A stretch of DNA of 64,000 bases from Prorocentrum cordatum (GCA_963575745.1 CAUYUJ010017871.1:457725-521724); one strand, 5' to 3'; positions 29,135 to 40,364 are shown, numbered from the stretch's first letter. The notes: generated by a model from the sequence alone, not told the origin. Made by a program: numbers and translations.

Positions 29135-29360
29135 AACGGACGACAACGACGACGACGACAACGACGACAGCGACGACGACAACGACGACCGTCGACGACG
29201 ACGACGACCGTCGAGGACGAGGACGACCCACGACGAGGACGACGACGACGACATACAACGACGTTATGGCAGCCACGTGACGTCCCGCCTGGCAAATGCA
29301 GCCCCGAAGGGCCAAGCTGCCGCAGCCGATGACCCAGAACCAATCGGGCCATGAGAAAGG
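28940..29360 (+). repeat. (GAC)n array with conserved tail, copy 2
   Basis: GACGAC/AACGAC repeats to about 29262; then the tail CGTGACGTCCCGCCTGGC, GCAGCCCCGAAGGGCCAAGC and TGCCGCAGCCGATGACCCAG, which matches copy 3 almost base for base. 28740-28920 between copies 1 and 2 is C/T-rich spacer. Confidence 0.75.
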
Positions 29361-29489
29361 ACTTGCAACTAACGGCTCAGGATGAACAAACTGATCCCGG
29401 GGAGTGGGTCGAGACCTGTTGCCGTCGACGTTGTGGAAAAATATGACGTCGGGAAAAGGAACATTGGATCAGGAATCCAGGATCTGAAA

Positions 29490-29632
29490 GTCTGACCATA
29501 AACCGTCGGAAGTCCGCGCGGACTCCCTTGGCCCCCTCTCTTGCGCGCGGAGTGCGCCTGCCGCCACAGGGCGGTCCAGCGACGAGCCAAGAATCAGGCG
29601 CAGTCCTCCGAAAGTTTGTGCTCATAGCTCAC
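29490..29632 (+). mobile_element. Family B hairpin, copy B7
   Basis: CCGTCGGAAGTCCGCGCGG and AGTCCTCCGAAAGTTTGTGC arms around TTGCGCGCGGAGTGCGCCTG. Diverged GGAGGTCC subtype. Confidence 0.65.
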
Positions 29633-29653
29633 GTCGTGCTTTCTTCCGCTGAG

Positions 29654-29800
29654 TCCTCGGGCCAAGCCCCTGGCTGGCTGCCGGACGGCGAGCAGGGCCA
29701 GCTGCTGGGCGCCCGCTGGCCCGTGGGGGAGAGCTGCGGGGAGCCGTACGCCGCCAAAAGCGAGGCCTCGCCGACGGGCCCCCCGCTCGTCGCCGCCTGA
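29654..29800 (+). CDS. Candidate terminal exon, unknown product
   Basis: Just after hairpin B7 the pyrimidine run GTGCTTTCTTCCGCTGAG offers an acceptor. The frame then reads SSGQAPGWLPDGEQGQLLGA and ends TGPPLVAA before TGA at 29798-29800. Composition is protein-like. No upstream exon was identified, so this rests on context only. Confidence 0.3.
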   Translation, partial: SSGQAPGWLPDGEQGQLLGARWPVGESCGEPYAAKSEASPTGPPLVAA

Positions 29801-30789
29801 TCAGGGGCAGTGCCGCAGGGGGGGCCGGCACTGAAGCGGGCCCCCAGACATGCTCGCGTCGTGAAGAGATCACGGCGGGAAAATGTTGGCCGTTTCCGGC
29901 ATCCCGGGGACCCTCGCCGAGCCCCAGGACCATCAAAAGAAGGACTCAGAATGAACAACTGGCACTGGGGAAAGGGTCAGGACTTCGGGGATTCAGGTCT
30001 TGCAGGAATATCTGGACATCCTGACATCCGGCCGCTTCAACTTCCTCGATGCGTGATTTGTTTTGTTCGGCACCGAGGCCGGGCGAGGGCTCGCGGAGGC
30101 CGTAAACGGCCAAAAAGCCGCCGGATCACTGGGATGTCTGCGAGGCCCCGACCTTCCCCCGAGACCACCGGAAACGTCCACGGCACGCCCGAGAACCTCC
30201 TCGAGCCTCGGTCCTCGGGAGGGGGGGCGGCCCACCGGCAGCAGATCCGCCACGGTGCTGCGAGGCATGAAGTGCGCTGAGGGTTGCCAGCGTTCCAGAC
30301 CCAGACTCCCTCGAGCCATGAAAAAAACACGACTGGAGTTTGTTGCTATGTTAGGCCTCTGCGGGTTCTTACTGGGCCTCGGAACTATCAAAAAACGCCT
30401 CGGGACACAAAACTGGTCCCAGGAGATGGGTCGAGACCTCTTGGGGTCGACGCTATGAAACAATCATGACGTCAGAGGTCTGGGGACCATGGATTTCCGT
30501 GAGCTCGCGGGGGCTTCTGGCTGCTCTCCGGGCTGGGGTCGCGACTTTTCTCGAGGCCTCGAAGGCATGATTGGGGAGCCCAGGCTTCCAACATGCTCTA
30601 AGGTGGCCCCGAGTGTCCCGACGTGCGGTCCTGGAGCTCGGCGAGGGCCCCAGGAGGCCGACATTGGCTGACAACTTACCATCGATTTTGTTCACGACAT
30701 GAGGGTGTCCATAGGTAGCGGTGGCCCCCTTCAGGCGCTGCCTGGCCTGCACGAGCACAACTCAAGGGAGCCTCCCATACCATCTTGTT

Positions 30790-30912
30790 GGGTCTTGCGA
30801 ATCGCCGCTGATCGACCCTAGTCGACGGTAAATCGACGCTCATCGACGCTGATCGATGTTAAGTCGGGGCTACCTTATCGATTTCCAGACGCTAATCGAC
30901 GCTAGCGCACTC
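30790..30912. repeat. ATCGACGCT short repeats
   Basis: ATCGACGCT and variants (ATCGACCCT, ATCGATGTT) occur about eight times. 29970-30790 around it contains only F-type repeats and no recognised gene. Confidence 0.6.
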
Positions 30913-31139
30913 GAAATTTGGAACTGCGATGACATCCAATGCTCTGATGATTTGCTAGCGAAGGTGACCCCCCTTTGAGGCGCTCTGGCGGCGCGCAGAA
31001 GGGGGCAGGGGGGAAGGGGGATGGCTCCTTAGAAGGAGGCTGCTTTTCGGAAGGCGCCGGCACTGCATCGACAGATCAGGCCCGCGCCTTCTAAAAAGCA
31101 GGGGTGCTTCTGAGAAACCCTCCCCCTCCCCCCCACCCC

Positions 31140-31283
31140 CCTCTGCGCGGGGCTCAGCGCTGCCTGTCTCGACCCACTCCCCTGGGACCGGTTCCTCTTC
31201 CGGAGCCGTGTTCGCTCGGACGGCCACCGGGCCCAGCAGGGGCCCCCAGAGGGAGAGCAGGGCGAGAAACCGCCCGAGGCGGT
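31140..31283 (-). CDS. Candidate exon behind a hairpin, unknown product
   Basis: Hairpin B8 on the minus strand ends in TTATTCTTCTTCTGAG (AG 31285-31284). The best frame then reads RLGRFLALLSLWGPLLGPVA followed by NTAPEEEPVPGEWVETG. The hydrophobic start could be a membrane segment. Donor not fixed. Supported by acceptor quality and codon-like sequence; no homology recognised. Confidence 0.4.
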
Positions 31284-31298
31284 CTCAGAAGAAGAATA

Positions 31299-31430
31299 AA
31301 CGCCATGAACATACACTTTTGGCGCTCCGCGCGGACTTCTTGGATCTGCGCTGGACCCTCCTCCCTGGCGCGCGCCTGGGGTGGCGCCGGAGGCGCCGCA
31401 AGAGGGGCCCAGCGCGGATCCAAGAAGGCG
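31299..31430 (-). mobile_element. Family B hairpin, copy B8
   Basis: CGCCATGAACATACACTTTT, GGCGCTCCGCGCGGACTTCT and TTGGATCTGCGCTGG; the opposite arm stops at GCGGATCCAAGAAGG, lacking its outermost part. Flanked by a pyrimidine run on the minus strand. Confidence 0.8.
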
Positions 31431-31499
31431 TCTTTTCTTCCTCGACCAGACGACGAGCATGGCGACAGACCGCCCGCCGTGATGTCCTCATGACCTGAG

Positions 31500-31690
31500 G
31501 CGGTCTGGGCGAGGCGCTGCCAGCGAGAACAACGATAACAGCGATCAGTATCGTTGTTATCGTTGTCATCTTTGTTGCCGTTGTCGCTGTTATCGTTGTC
31601 ATCTTTGTTGCTGTCATCGTTGTCATCGGTGGTATCGTTGGTTGTTATCGTTGTCGCTGCTATCCGTGCCGTTGCCATCGTTACCCGTGG
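31500..31690. repeat. TTGTTATCGTTGTCATC repeats
   Basis: Imperfect units of about 12-24 bp (ATCGTTGTCATCTTTGTTGC) from 31540 to 31680. 31700-31830 is GC-rich and open on both strands, unassigned. Confidence 0.65.
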
Positions 31691-31834
31691 CCTGCACGAG
31701 CACCGCCGCACCCCCGCGGCCGGGCCGCGCCGAGCCGGCCGCGGCGCTGCGCGGCCGGCGCCTGGGACCGGCCGCGGCGCCGCGCGGCACGGAGCGCCCC
31801 GCGGGGGCTGCGGCGGCGGACCTCGGAGCAGGGC

Positions 31835-31943
31835 GAGCTGAGACGACGGAGACCGACGACGACGACGACGACGACGGCGGAGACCGACGACGACGACGAC
31901 GACCGACGAACGACGAACAGGACGACGACGACGCCGACGACGC

Positions 31944-31989
<46 letters not shown>

Positions 31990-32165
31990 GGAGACCGAGG
32001 ACGACGACGATGACGAAACGGACGACGACGAGGACCACGAGGACGACGAGTACGACGGAGACCGACGACGACGACGCAACAGCAGCCAAGTTCCGTGCCG
32101 CCTGGCTAACGCAGCCCCGAAGGGCCAAGCTGCCGCAGCCGAGGACCCATACCTCCCCGGGTCAT
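31835..32165 (+). repeat. (GAC)n array with conserved tail, copy 3
   Basis: Begins GAGACGACGGAGACCGACGA. The tail GCAACAGCAGCCAAGTTCCG, CGCAGCCCCGAAGGGCCAAG and CAGCCGAGGACCCATACC follows and runs into an F repeat. Confidence 0.75.
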
Positions 32166-32654
32166 GACCATAAATCAAGGCGGCCTGTTTTTCTTTCTTT
32201 TCCAGCTCGGGAAGCCCCTACCAGGCCTTGGGGCCGTCAAGAAAGGACTCGGGATGAGAAACCAGCCCCGGGGAATGGCTGCGCATCTCTGGGGGTCGAC
32301 GTTAACTGACAAACATTCACGACGGCGGGGGTCCAGGACGGCAGCTCAAAATCGGCCCCGGGACCTCTCCAGGGGTCCAACCGCACCAACTTCCCGAGCC
32401 GCGTCTACCCGTGGCGACGAGGGGGCCCCCGAAAGGCCACCTACCACTGTCCGCAGACTCCCGACGTCATGATACTTTCAGGCAGCGCCGACCCCGAGAG
32501 GTCTCGACCCCATTCCCCGGGACCAGCTCTTCATCCTGAGTCGTTCTCTGAAAAGCCCGGGGCCCAGGCAAGGGCCCCCAGAGGCCGAACGCGGCGAAAC
32601 ACCGCGCGTCGTGATCTCGCCCTGGCTGGAGGGGGTCTGGGCACACGTCGCTGG

Positions 32655-32905
32655 GGCCCGCAGACCCGGGGCGCGCCAGCGGCGAGAGGCCCCAGGCGGA
32701 CGCAGGGCGCGCCAGCGGCGAGAGGCCCGGTGCGGACGCGGGGCGCGCCAGCGACTGCCCGCGGCGCGCGGGGCTCCGCGGCGGGCTGGCCCGCCGCCCC
32801 GGGGGCGGGGCGGCCGCAGGGTCCAGCCGGGCGGCGGAGTCCTCCTCCTGGGAGGGCCCCCCTCGGCGCCGTTCGCTTCGAGCTTCGAGGTTTCGGTCGG
32901 GGTCC
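32655..32905 (+). other. 36-bp in-frame repeat, possible exon
   Basis: GCGCGCCAGCGGCGAGAGGC recurs in three 36-bp units (32663-32760), so a 12-residue repeat exists in every frame. A plus frame (RRPGARQRREAPGGRRARQ) follows GGGCCCGCAG; a minus frame is equally open. Undecided whether coding. Confidence 0.3.
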
Positions 32906-32995
32906 TCCTAGACAGTTTGGACGGAAGTTGGAACGTTGCTGAAGAAACGCCAAAAATAGTAAAGCAATCGTCCCCAGACTATTTTATGATTTGTT
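32905..32995 (+). mobile_element. Family A remnant, copy A6
   Basis: TCCTCCTAGACAGTTTGGAC resembles the left arm and AATCGTCCCCAGACTATTTT is the conserved interior; the right arm is absent. The satellite cap CCATCCTGTGGTGCTGGG begins at once (33002), as if the satellite had replaced the missing arm. Confidence 0.5.
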
Positions 32996-33660
32996 CCCAA
33001 CCATCCTGTGGTGCTGGGTCCTCGTCACCTCACTCCCGCTGCCGCCTCCTCCCCTCCCTCCCCTCCGCCCGCCCCCCCCCTCACTTTGGCACACCCCTCA
33101 CACGTTTCGGGGCCCCTCAGGGAGCCCCATCGAAGGCCCAAATGCCCGCGTTCGCATGCGGCCACCGCGCCCATTTTGGCACACCCCTCACATGTTTCGG
33201 AGCCCCATAGGGAGCCCCACCGAAGGCTCAAATGCCAGTGTTCGCATGCGGCCACCGCACCCATTTTGGCACAACCCTCACACGTTTCATGGCCCCACAG
33301 GGCGCCCCACCGAAGGCCCAAATGCCAGCGTTCGAATGCGTCCGCAACCATTTTGGCACACCCCTCACACGCTTCGTGGCCTCATGGGGAGCCCCACCGA
33401 AGGCTCGAATGCCAGCGTTCGCATGCGCCACTGCGCCCATTTTGGCACACCTCTCACACGTTTCGGGGTCTCACAGGGAGCCCCACCGAAGGCCCAAATG
33501 CCAGCATTCGCATGCACCACTGTGCCCATTTTGGCACACCCCCCACACGTTTCGTGGCCTCATAGGGAGCCCCACCGAAGGCTCAAATGCCAGCGTTCGC
33601 ATGCGGCCTGAGACGTTTCCGTGTCCCCATAGGGAGCCCCACCGAAAGCCCAAATGCCAC
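32996..33660 (+). repeat. Family D satellite array D1, unit about 90 bp
   Basis: Cap CAACCATCCTGTGGTGCTGG, a C-rich spacer, then seven units of CCCATTTTGGCACACCCCTC, ACACGTTTCGGGGCCCC, AGGGAGCCCCACCGAAGGCC and AAATGCCAGCGTTCGCATGC. A short (GGACAC) run closes it at 33660-33685. Frames through the array are repeat artefacts. Confidence 0.85.
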
Positions 33661-33960
33661 GGACAGGGACACGGACACGGACACGGGCCCCCGACCTCTC
33701 GACCAATCTCCCTGGACCAGCACTTCGTCCCGCGCCGTTTTTTTGACGGCCTCAAAGCCCGGTAAGAGCCCCGAGGCCGGAAACGCTACCAAACCTGTGT
33801 CTCGACCTGCTCGAGACGCCAGATGTGTGGTGCCACTTGCTTCGCGGCGACTCCTCGTCCCACCCAGAGATCGCGCAAGAAGGCTGCTCGGCGAATCTAG
33901 AAGAAGAAGAAGAAAAAGAAGACGAAGAAGAAGAAGAAGAAGAGGAAGAAGAGAAACAAC

Positions 33961-34130
33961 AAAAACAAACATCAACTTTTGGCGCTCCGCGTGGATTTCT
34001 GGGATCTGCGCTGGACCCCCTCCGTGGCGCGCGGTGCGCGCCAGGGGCGGCGCCGGAGCCGCCGGGGGGGGGGGGGGCAGTGCGGATCGAAGAAATCCGC
34101 GCGGAGCGCTAAAAGTTCATGCTTATGACG
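33961..34130 (-). mobile_element. Family B hairpin, copy B9
   Basis: ATCAACTTTTGGCGCTCCGC and GCGGAGCGCTAAAAGTTCAT ends; GCGCGCGGTGCGCGCC palindrome and a G run at the centre. On the minus strand it is followed by a long TTC-rich run ending TCTTCTTCTTCTAG at 33896, a potential acceptor. Confidence 0.8.
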
Positions 34131-34139
34131 CTTCCCTTC

Positions 34140-34364
34140 CGCGAAAGCCGGGCGTCGGCGCGCGACACGCACCCCGACCCTCGGCACCCGGAGCGGCTCG
34201 AGCGCCTCGCGCGCCCGTGGGCGGCGGCGCGTTTTTTTTGCGCCAGCGTGGCTGGCCAGCGGCTTTGGGCAGTCGCCAGGCATCTCTCGGGGCCCCTGGC
34301 TGGGCTGCTGCACTGAGGCGCTCGACGTCCGAGAGCTGTCTTTGAAGATTATCCTGGACTTCAG
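34140..34364 (-). CDS. Candidate exon between family C and family B elements
   Basis: Acceptor TTCGACGAG (AG 34366-34365) follows element C4. The frame reads EVQDNLQRQLSDVERLSAAA, an amphipathic helix, then GAPRDAWRLPKAAGQPRWRK and RAPTPGFRG up to hairpin B9. The donor must be GC or GA type (no GT near 34140). A second frame is also open. Product unknown. Confidence 0.4.
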
Positions 34365-34385
34365 CTCGTCGAATTAGAAGCATCG

Positions 34386-34572
34386 CGCCTCATCGGCGAT
34401 GCATCGGCGATTCACCAGCGATGCACTGGCGTCGCATCGTCGACGTCGGGGAGGCATCGGCGCCATCGACGTCAAGCAAATCGGGCCACACATCTTGCCG
34501 CATCGGCGATGCATCGGCGATGCGGCGCGATCCTCTGACCCCATCTACTCCGACCCCCCATCCAGGATGCCT
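34386..34572 (-). mobile_element. Family C element, copy C4
   Basis: TCATCGGCGATGCATCGGCG repeats, right arm GACCCCATCTACTCCGACCC; the left arm is missing. Lies immediately upstream of a candidate minus-strand exon. Confidence 0.7.
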
Positions 34573-34609
34573 AGACGAACGCAGCGCTGTCTGGCACACG
34601 TGCTGCCTC

Positions 34610-35000
34610 GGGGGGGGCGAGGGGGACGCGAGGGAGGAAAGGGGGGCAGGCTGCAGGAGAGGGGGTGCTGGAGGAGAGGGAGGCTGGAGGAGAGGGAGGA
34701 GAGGGAGGAGAGGGGGAGGGGAAGGCTGGGCTGGAGGAGAGGGAGGAGAGGGAGGAGAGGGGGGGGAAGGCCGGGCGTAGGCCACCCCCCGTGGGGCAGA
34801 CGCTCGACAGCTGGCCGGCGGTCTGCTGTGCTCCTCCTCCGTCCCCGCCAGCCTCCCCCCCCCCCTCATTTTGCCTCCCCCTCCTCCCGCCTCCCTCTCC
34901 CTCTCCTCCAGCCTCCCTCTGCTCCAGCCTCCCTCTCCTCCCTCTCCTCCCTCCCGCCTCCCGCTCCTCCAGCTTCCCTCTCCTCCCCCCCCCCCGTCCT
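34610..35000. repeat. GGA/GAGG block facing a TCC block
   Basis: 34660-34770 is GAGGGAGGAGAGG-rich and 34830-35000 is its complement-like CTCCCTCTCCTCC, so the two can pair. The unique spacer between is about 50 bp. Confidence 0.75.
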
Positions 35001-35309
35001 CCAGCAGCCGCAGCAGCCGCTGCTCGACCTCCGCGGGCGTGGGCAGCTCCCTCGCGGGCAGGCGGCGCGCAGCAGTCCCAGACGTGCTCGCGCCGTGAGG
35101 GAAACCGAGACGGGCAAGTTGTTCCTGTTTTCGCTCGGCGCTAGGAGCACGATGTGCCCCCGCGTCGCGAGAAGGCTTCTGTCTGTTCTGTCGGCCTCTG
35201 GGGACCCTCGTGGGCGCCCAGGGGCCGTCACAAAACGACTCGGAGCGAAAAGCTAGCCCTGGGGAACTGGTCGGGTCGTCCGGGGACGGCATATGGACAA
35301 CATCGAGAC

Positions 35310-35680
35310 GTCGTCTCAGGAGGAGGAGGAGGAGGAAAAGGAGGAGGAGGAGAAGGAGGAGGAGGAGGAGAAGGAGGAGAAGGAGGAGGAGGAAGAGAAG
35401 GAGGAGGAGGAGGAGGAGGAAACGGAGGAGGAGGAACACGAGGAGGAGGAGGACGAGGAGAAGGAGAAACACAAATGCGGATGAGAAAAAGGAAGGAAAA
35501 AACAAAGGAGGAGGAAAAGGAGAGGGAGGAGGAGGAGGAGGAGGAAAAGGAGGGAGGAGGAGGAGGAGGAGGAGGAGGAGGAGGAAGAGGAAGAGGAAGA
35601 TGAGGAGGAGGAGGGGGAGAAAGAGAAAAAGAAGAAGACAAAACAAAGGAGGAGGAGGAGGAGGAAAACAAGGAAGGAGG
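35310..35680. repeat. (GGA)n tract
   Basis: About 370 bp of GGA/GAA repeat; Glu-, Lys- and Arg-rich frames are artefacts. 35010-35160 before it and 35700-36070 after it hold no recognised gene; 35820-35870 includes a TTCTGAGAAAAC relic. Confidence 0.9.
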
Positions 35681-36071
35681 TCATCAAGACGTCGCATGCC
35701 TGGGGTGGGCCCCTGGGCAACGAGTGGCCTCTGGTGCGTGGTCATTTCATGGGGCCGCGGGGAGGCCTAGCCCAGGTGCGCAGGGGGGGGGAGCGGCGCG
35801 AGCGATGGGGGGCGGGCGGGCTCTTAAGAAGGCGGGGGAGTTTCTGAGAAAACAAAAGCTTCCTCAAAATCGCACGGGTGTTTCTAATCTAGGCGACGGG
35901 AAGTATTTGTGTTCCCCCCACACCCTCCTGCGTTGGGTACTCGTTTTGACTAGAGCACTGCGGTCGCACACCTTCCTTCCTTCCTCCGCGCCTTCTGTGT
36001 CCTCCCTCCTGCCTCTCACCTCGCTCCCTCCTGCGTGCCTGCTTTTGTCCTACCTTGCCATCCCTGGGGGC

Positions 36072-36425
36072 GCTGCGATTTGCGAAACTGTGTGCACTTT
36101 CGACGGTTTCTGGGGGGGTCCAACGGGGTGACGTTTGAGCAAAACTCAAGTGAGACCTCGCCGTCCTTGTGGATATGCGATCTGCGAAACTGTCGCCGCT
36201 CTCACTGGAGTGACGTTTGAGCCACACTCAAATGAAACCTCGCCGTCCTTGAGGGGTTGCGATGTGCGAAACTGTCCCCACTTTCGAAGGCTGCTGGGGG
36301 ATCCACCGGAGTGACGTCTTCGCCAGACTCAAGTGAGATCTCGCCGTCCCTGTGGGGCTGCGATCTGCGAGCCAGTCGCCACTTCCGAAAGCTGCTGGGG
36401 GGTGCAGCGGAGTGACGTCTGACGC
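36072..36425 (+). repeat. Tandem repeat of about 85-105 bp, four units
   Basis: GCGATCTGCGAAACTGTC, GGAGTGACGTTTGAGC, ACTCAAGTGAGACCTCGCCG and CCTTGTGGGG recur in order four times. 36430-37045 after it has no recognised gene. Confidence 0.75.
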
Positions 36426-37046
36426 GGGCCACCAGGCCACCAGCCTGGACCCCATTTGCCCAACCTGGACAGAACCTCCTGATGATATGCGACCCTGGCC
36501 TGGATGTCTTTGCCCGCGGGCCGCCCGCAGACCTGGCGGCGCCCCTTCGAGCGTTCAGCTCCCGCGCTGGAGAGTGCAGGAAGGAGGCGGAGAAGATAGC
36601 GGGCGAGCTGGGTATCGCTCGCTCCTTGCACCAACGATGAGCAGGTTGGATCCTTCCGGAAGCCGCAGCGATATGGCGCAGGAGGTGCTGCATCTTTGGC
36701 GTGCTACCGACGAAAGCAACACTCTCTCTTCTGTCTCTTGCCGTCACTTTCGTCGTCCTCTGCGAGTCCTCTGCCCCTCTGCCACCTTCCCTCTGCTGCT
36801 GCCGCGCTGACGGTTCGGCCACCCACACGTCCTTTTCTTGCCTTTCGTTCCCGCCCCCATGTCCTCCTCGAGCCTGGGCCCTCGCTCCTCGTCCTTCTGA
36901 CGTTGTCCTGCGAACCGTGCCAAGTGAGCGCATCCCATGTGGCCAGCACAACATCTAGCGGCGCCTGCACTGCCATTGTCCTGGCAAGTTTGGGTAAACT
37001 CCTCTCGTGACTTGATGCAAATGGGTTGGTACGTCACAGGGTAATC

Positions 37047-37330
37047 TCTTCTCAACCATCCTGTGGTGCTTGGATCTTGTATTGATGAGACAGCACGCCA
37101 CGTCCCACCTCCTCCCCCGTCTTCTCCTCCTCTTCCTCCTCCTCCTTTTCCTCCTCCTCCTCCTCCTCCTACTCCTCCTACCCATCCTCCTCCCATCCGT
37201 ACCTCTGCCCTCCGCATGTCCAGTCCGGTGCACCCCTCACGCGCTTCGTGACCCCACAGGAAGCTCCACCGACGGCCCCAGACGGAGCGTTCGCATGTGT
37301 CCGCGCCGCCCAGTACAGCGCTGCGTGGCC
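37047..37330 (+). repeat. Family D satellite array D2
   Basis: Cap CAACCATCCTGTGGTGCTTG at 37052, then a (TCC)n stretch 37110-37190 and about one and a half units (CACCCCTCACGCGCTTCGTG, AGGAAGCTCCACCGACGGCC). Confidence 0.75.
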
Positions 37331-37689
37331 TCATCAGAGAAGTGCGAGAGCTGCTCCCGAAGCTGTTTCCTGAAAACCTGAATTATGCGAGGGGGGGCGT
37401 GCACAGAGTTGGGCCGCGACAAGCGCAGCCGAGGCCCGTGTGGCAGGCGCCGGCGACGCCCCCGCCCTCTCCTGCGCCTGCTGTTTTGCGCCTGGCCCGG
37501 GGCGCCGCCGACGGAACCCGGCGGGGTCCAGCCCGGAGCACAAGCATGGGCCGCGACGCGCCGAGGCACTGCCACTCCAGAAGTGTTTTCGATCACGGGG
37601 GGTGCTCGGGCCCAGGGAGCTCCGTGATCACACTAATGAGATGTACCCCCTCTCGCTCGATGCAGGGCGGAGTGGCGCGAACGAGCCGT

Positions 37690-38115
37690 GGACTGGCTTC
37701 TTCAATTTTAGAAGAGGAGGAGGGGCCTTGGTTCCACGATGGCTCCGACGTTTCAGATTTTACAGAACCGTAAACGTCTGAATTCAGAAGGTTGCGAGTT
37801 CCAGTTTGGTTCCGCGATGGTCCTGACGCTGCAAATCCACGACGTCCTCTGAATTTATAGGGTACCTGATTGGTTCCAGTTTGGTTCTGCAATAGTTCCG
37901 ACGTCGCAGCCCGCGGAATATGAAACTACAAGGGCTACTGCTTGGTCCCAATTTGGTTCCACGATGGTTCCGACGTTGTAAAACAACGAAACCGAATGAA
38001 CTTACCAGGGTCTTGCTTGGTTCCACGATGGTTCCACGGGGGCTCCGACGCTGCAAGTTTGACGCCATCTGAATTTGCAGGTTTCCTGCTTGGCTCCACG
38101 ACGGTTTTACGAGGA
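37690..38115 (+). repeat. Tandem repeat of about 85 bp with GGTTCCACGATGGTTCCGAC
   Basis: GGTTCCACGATGGTTCCGAC and variants recur five times, each followed by an AT-rich GAATTT-containing segment. 37335-37690 before it has open frames on both strands without recognisable product. Confidence 0.75.
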
Positions 38116-38229
38116 TTCTCGGTCTCATCGGCGCGAACTGCCCTCGAGGGCGCAGGAACTACACTGCCGCCACAGAGATCGCCTTGCTAAATGATGCGGT
38201 TCGCGTTGAAGATACCGCGTTCACAGTTG

Positions 38230-39020
38230 AAGGAAAAATTCGCACCCGTTTGATTGGGAGCTCCACCGAAGGCCCCAGGGGGAGCGTTCGCAATCGTCCG
38301 TGCAACCCAGCACAGCGCTTCGTGACCGCATAGGGAGCTCCACCGAAGGAGCGTTCGCATGCGTCCGCGCCACCTAACACAGCGCTGCGAAGCCCCATCG
38401 GGACCTCCACCGAAGGCCCCAGAGGAAGCGTTCTTCTGCGTCCGCGCCAAGCAGTGTAACGTTTCGTGGCCCCACAGGGGGCCCCACCGAAGGCCCAAGT
38501 GGCCGCGGCCGCATGCGTATCCCCCACCCAGTACAGCGCGTCGTGGCCACATAGGGAGCCCCACCGAACGTTCCAGTGGCCGCGGCCGCGTGCGTCTCCC
38601 AACCCAGTAATCACAAAGCTTCGTGGCCCCATGGGGACCTCCACCGAGGACCCCAGTGGCCGCGGCCGCATGCGTCTCCCCTACCCACTACACATACAGC
38701 GCTTCGTAGTCCCATGGGGAGCTCCACCGAAAGCCCCACTGGCCTAATGGCCGCGGCCTCATGCGTTTCCCCGAGCCAGTACAGCGCGTCTTGGCTTCAC
38801 AGGGAGCTCCACTGAAGGCCCCAGTGGCCGCGGCCGCATGCGCCCCCCCGCCCAGTACAGCACTCCGTGGCCCGATAGGGGTCTTCATCGAGGACCCCAG
38901 TGGCCGCGGCCGCATGCGTCTCCCCCACCCAGTACAGGACACCCCTCACGCATTTTGTGGTCCCAAAGGGAGCCCCATCGAAAACGGTTTCCACAACGCG
39001 GCATTCACAACTACATAGGG
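38230..39020 (+). repeat. Family D satellite array D3
   Basis: About nine units of the GGGAGCTCCACCGAAGGCCC and CGCATGCGTCTCCCCCACCC type; later units carry AGTGGCCGCGGCCGCATGCG. No cap at the left. It ends with a unit-like fragment at 39010. Confidence 0.8.
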
Positions 39021-39189
39021 TTGGGTCCTTCTCCAAGATAACTAACTATTGTCTGCCTCGGGGGCCCTTGCCGGCCTCGGTACCGTCAACAGAACGACCC
39101 AGGATGAACACCGGCTTCGTGGAACTGGTCGAGACCTCTGGAGGTCGGCGTTAGGAACAAATCGTAATGTCTGGGGCCCCCTTTAGAGG

Positions 39190-39418
39190 CCCCCTAGATG
39201 GGTCCGAGTAGATGGGGTCGGAAGATCGCGCCGCATCGCTGACAGAGCGGCGATTCGTCGGCGATGCATCAGCGATGCACCGGCGATGCATCGTCGACGT
39301 GGGCGATGCATCGGCGAAGCCGACGTGAAGCAAATCGGCGATGCATCGGCGATGCATCGGCGACGCGGCGCGATCCTCCGACCCCATTCTACTCCGACCC
39401 CATCTAGGAGGCCTAGAG
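39190..39418 (-). mobile_element. Family C element, copy C5
   Basis: Both arms present (CCTAGATGGGTCCGAGTAG and CTACTCCGACCCCATCTAGG), with GATGCATCGGCGATGCATCG repeats between. It follows the donor of the 39.5 kb exon on the minus strand, so it probably lies in that intron. Confidence 0.75.
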
Positions 39419-39450
39419 CAAAGACTTCGCGGTTGAGGGCATTCTAGCAC

Positions 39451-39545
39451 CTGGCGATGGGGGCCCTGACGTCAGGCAAGGAGCGGGCAGCACTGGCCTT
39501 GTCCTCCGTGTCAGCCAGGAGCCGCGTGAGTCGCTGCAGGCCAGG
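39451..39545 (-). CDS. Small exon between family A and family C elements
   Basis: The acceptor is the CCCGACCTAAG end of copy A4 (AG 39547-39546). The donor is GTGCTAGAAT at 39450. 95 nt: PGLQRLTRLLADTEDKASAA then RSLPDVRAPIAR, ending phase 2. Helical, protein-like composition; an acceptor at CTGCAG 12 nt further in is an alternative. Function unknown; partner exons not located. Confidence 0.45.
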
Positions 39546-39640
39546 CTTAGGTCGGGCGTGTCCCCCTACAGGCGGATTCTGGACGAACAATAAAAAGACA
39601 CCCCAAGAATATCCAAAATATCCGAAAATGATAAAATCCC
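39546..39640 (+). mobile_element. Family A element, copy A4 (left part)
   Basis: TTAGGTCGGGCGTGTCCCCC, GGCGGATTCTGGACGAACAA, then AT-rich interior; the right arm is missing. Provides the acceptor of the adjacent minus-strand exon. 39660-40340 beyond it holds no recognised gene. Confidence 0.75.
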
Positions 39641-40364
39641 CAGGACCGCACGGGTGCTCCTCAGAATGCCGCCTCTCCAGGGGTAGCCGGGCAACCTCCC
39701 GAGGAAGCAGCCCCCCCTGCCTTCTCGGGCGCTCCCCCGCCGCCTTGCAGGGCCGCCCCCCTCGCGCCGCCCCCCTCGTGCGCGCCCCCGTGCCGGGGAA
39801 GGGCCCCGCGCAAAGCCCGCGCAGGACCCTCGGATCCGACGTGGCGAAAGCTCGCAACGGCACAACCGAGAATCGCGACCGGAGACCTATAAACCCCAAC
39901 TTGAGGGGGCATTCCCCGAACCCGATCGATCCGTGAGGGCCCAGGGCCCGAAACCGGCGAGACCGCCTGGCGCAAAAAAAAAATACAACGCCCAGATCTC
40001 AGGTACACCCCTGCCTAGAGTTGAGAAAATTCTGGGCTAACAAAAAAATCGACTTCACTCCAAGTGTTTCCTTGAACGGTAGTCCAGATCCAGATATACA
40101 AGAATACTCGACGCAGAAAGAAGCTCAAAGAAAACGCCCAGGGTCCAGTCCAGATTCGTGATTTTCTCAAGCGAAATCTGGAGTCCACGAAACTTTGCGC
40201 TTCTTCTTGAGATTTCTGATCGGTGACGCCTGGGAGTGACGCCTGGGGCTGACGCCCCCTTCATGAGGCGAGACCCGCCCGGCAAAAATCAGCCTGGTGA
40301 TGGACCAGACCGTATGCAGTCGTGAAGCTCAGAATGGAAATATCGAGGAGGAGGAGGAGGAGGA

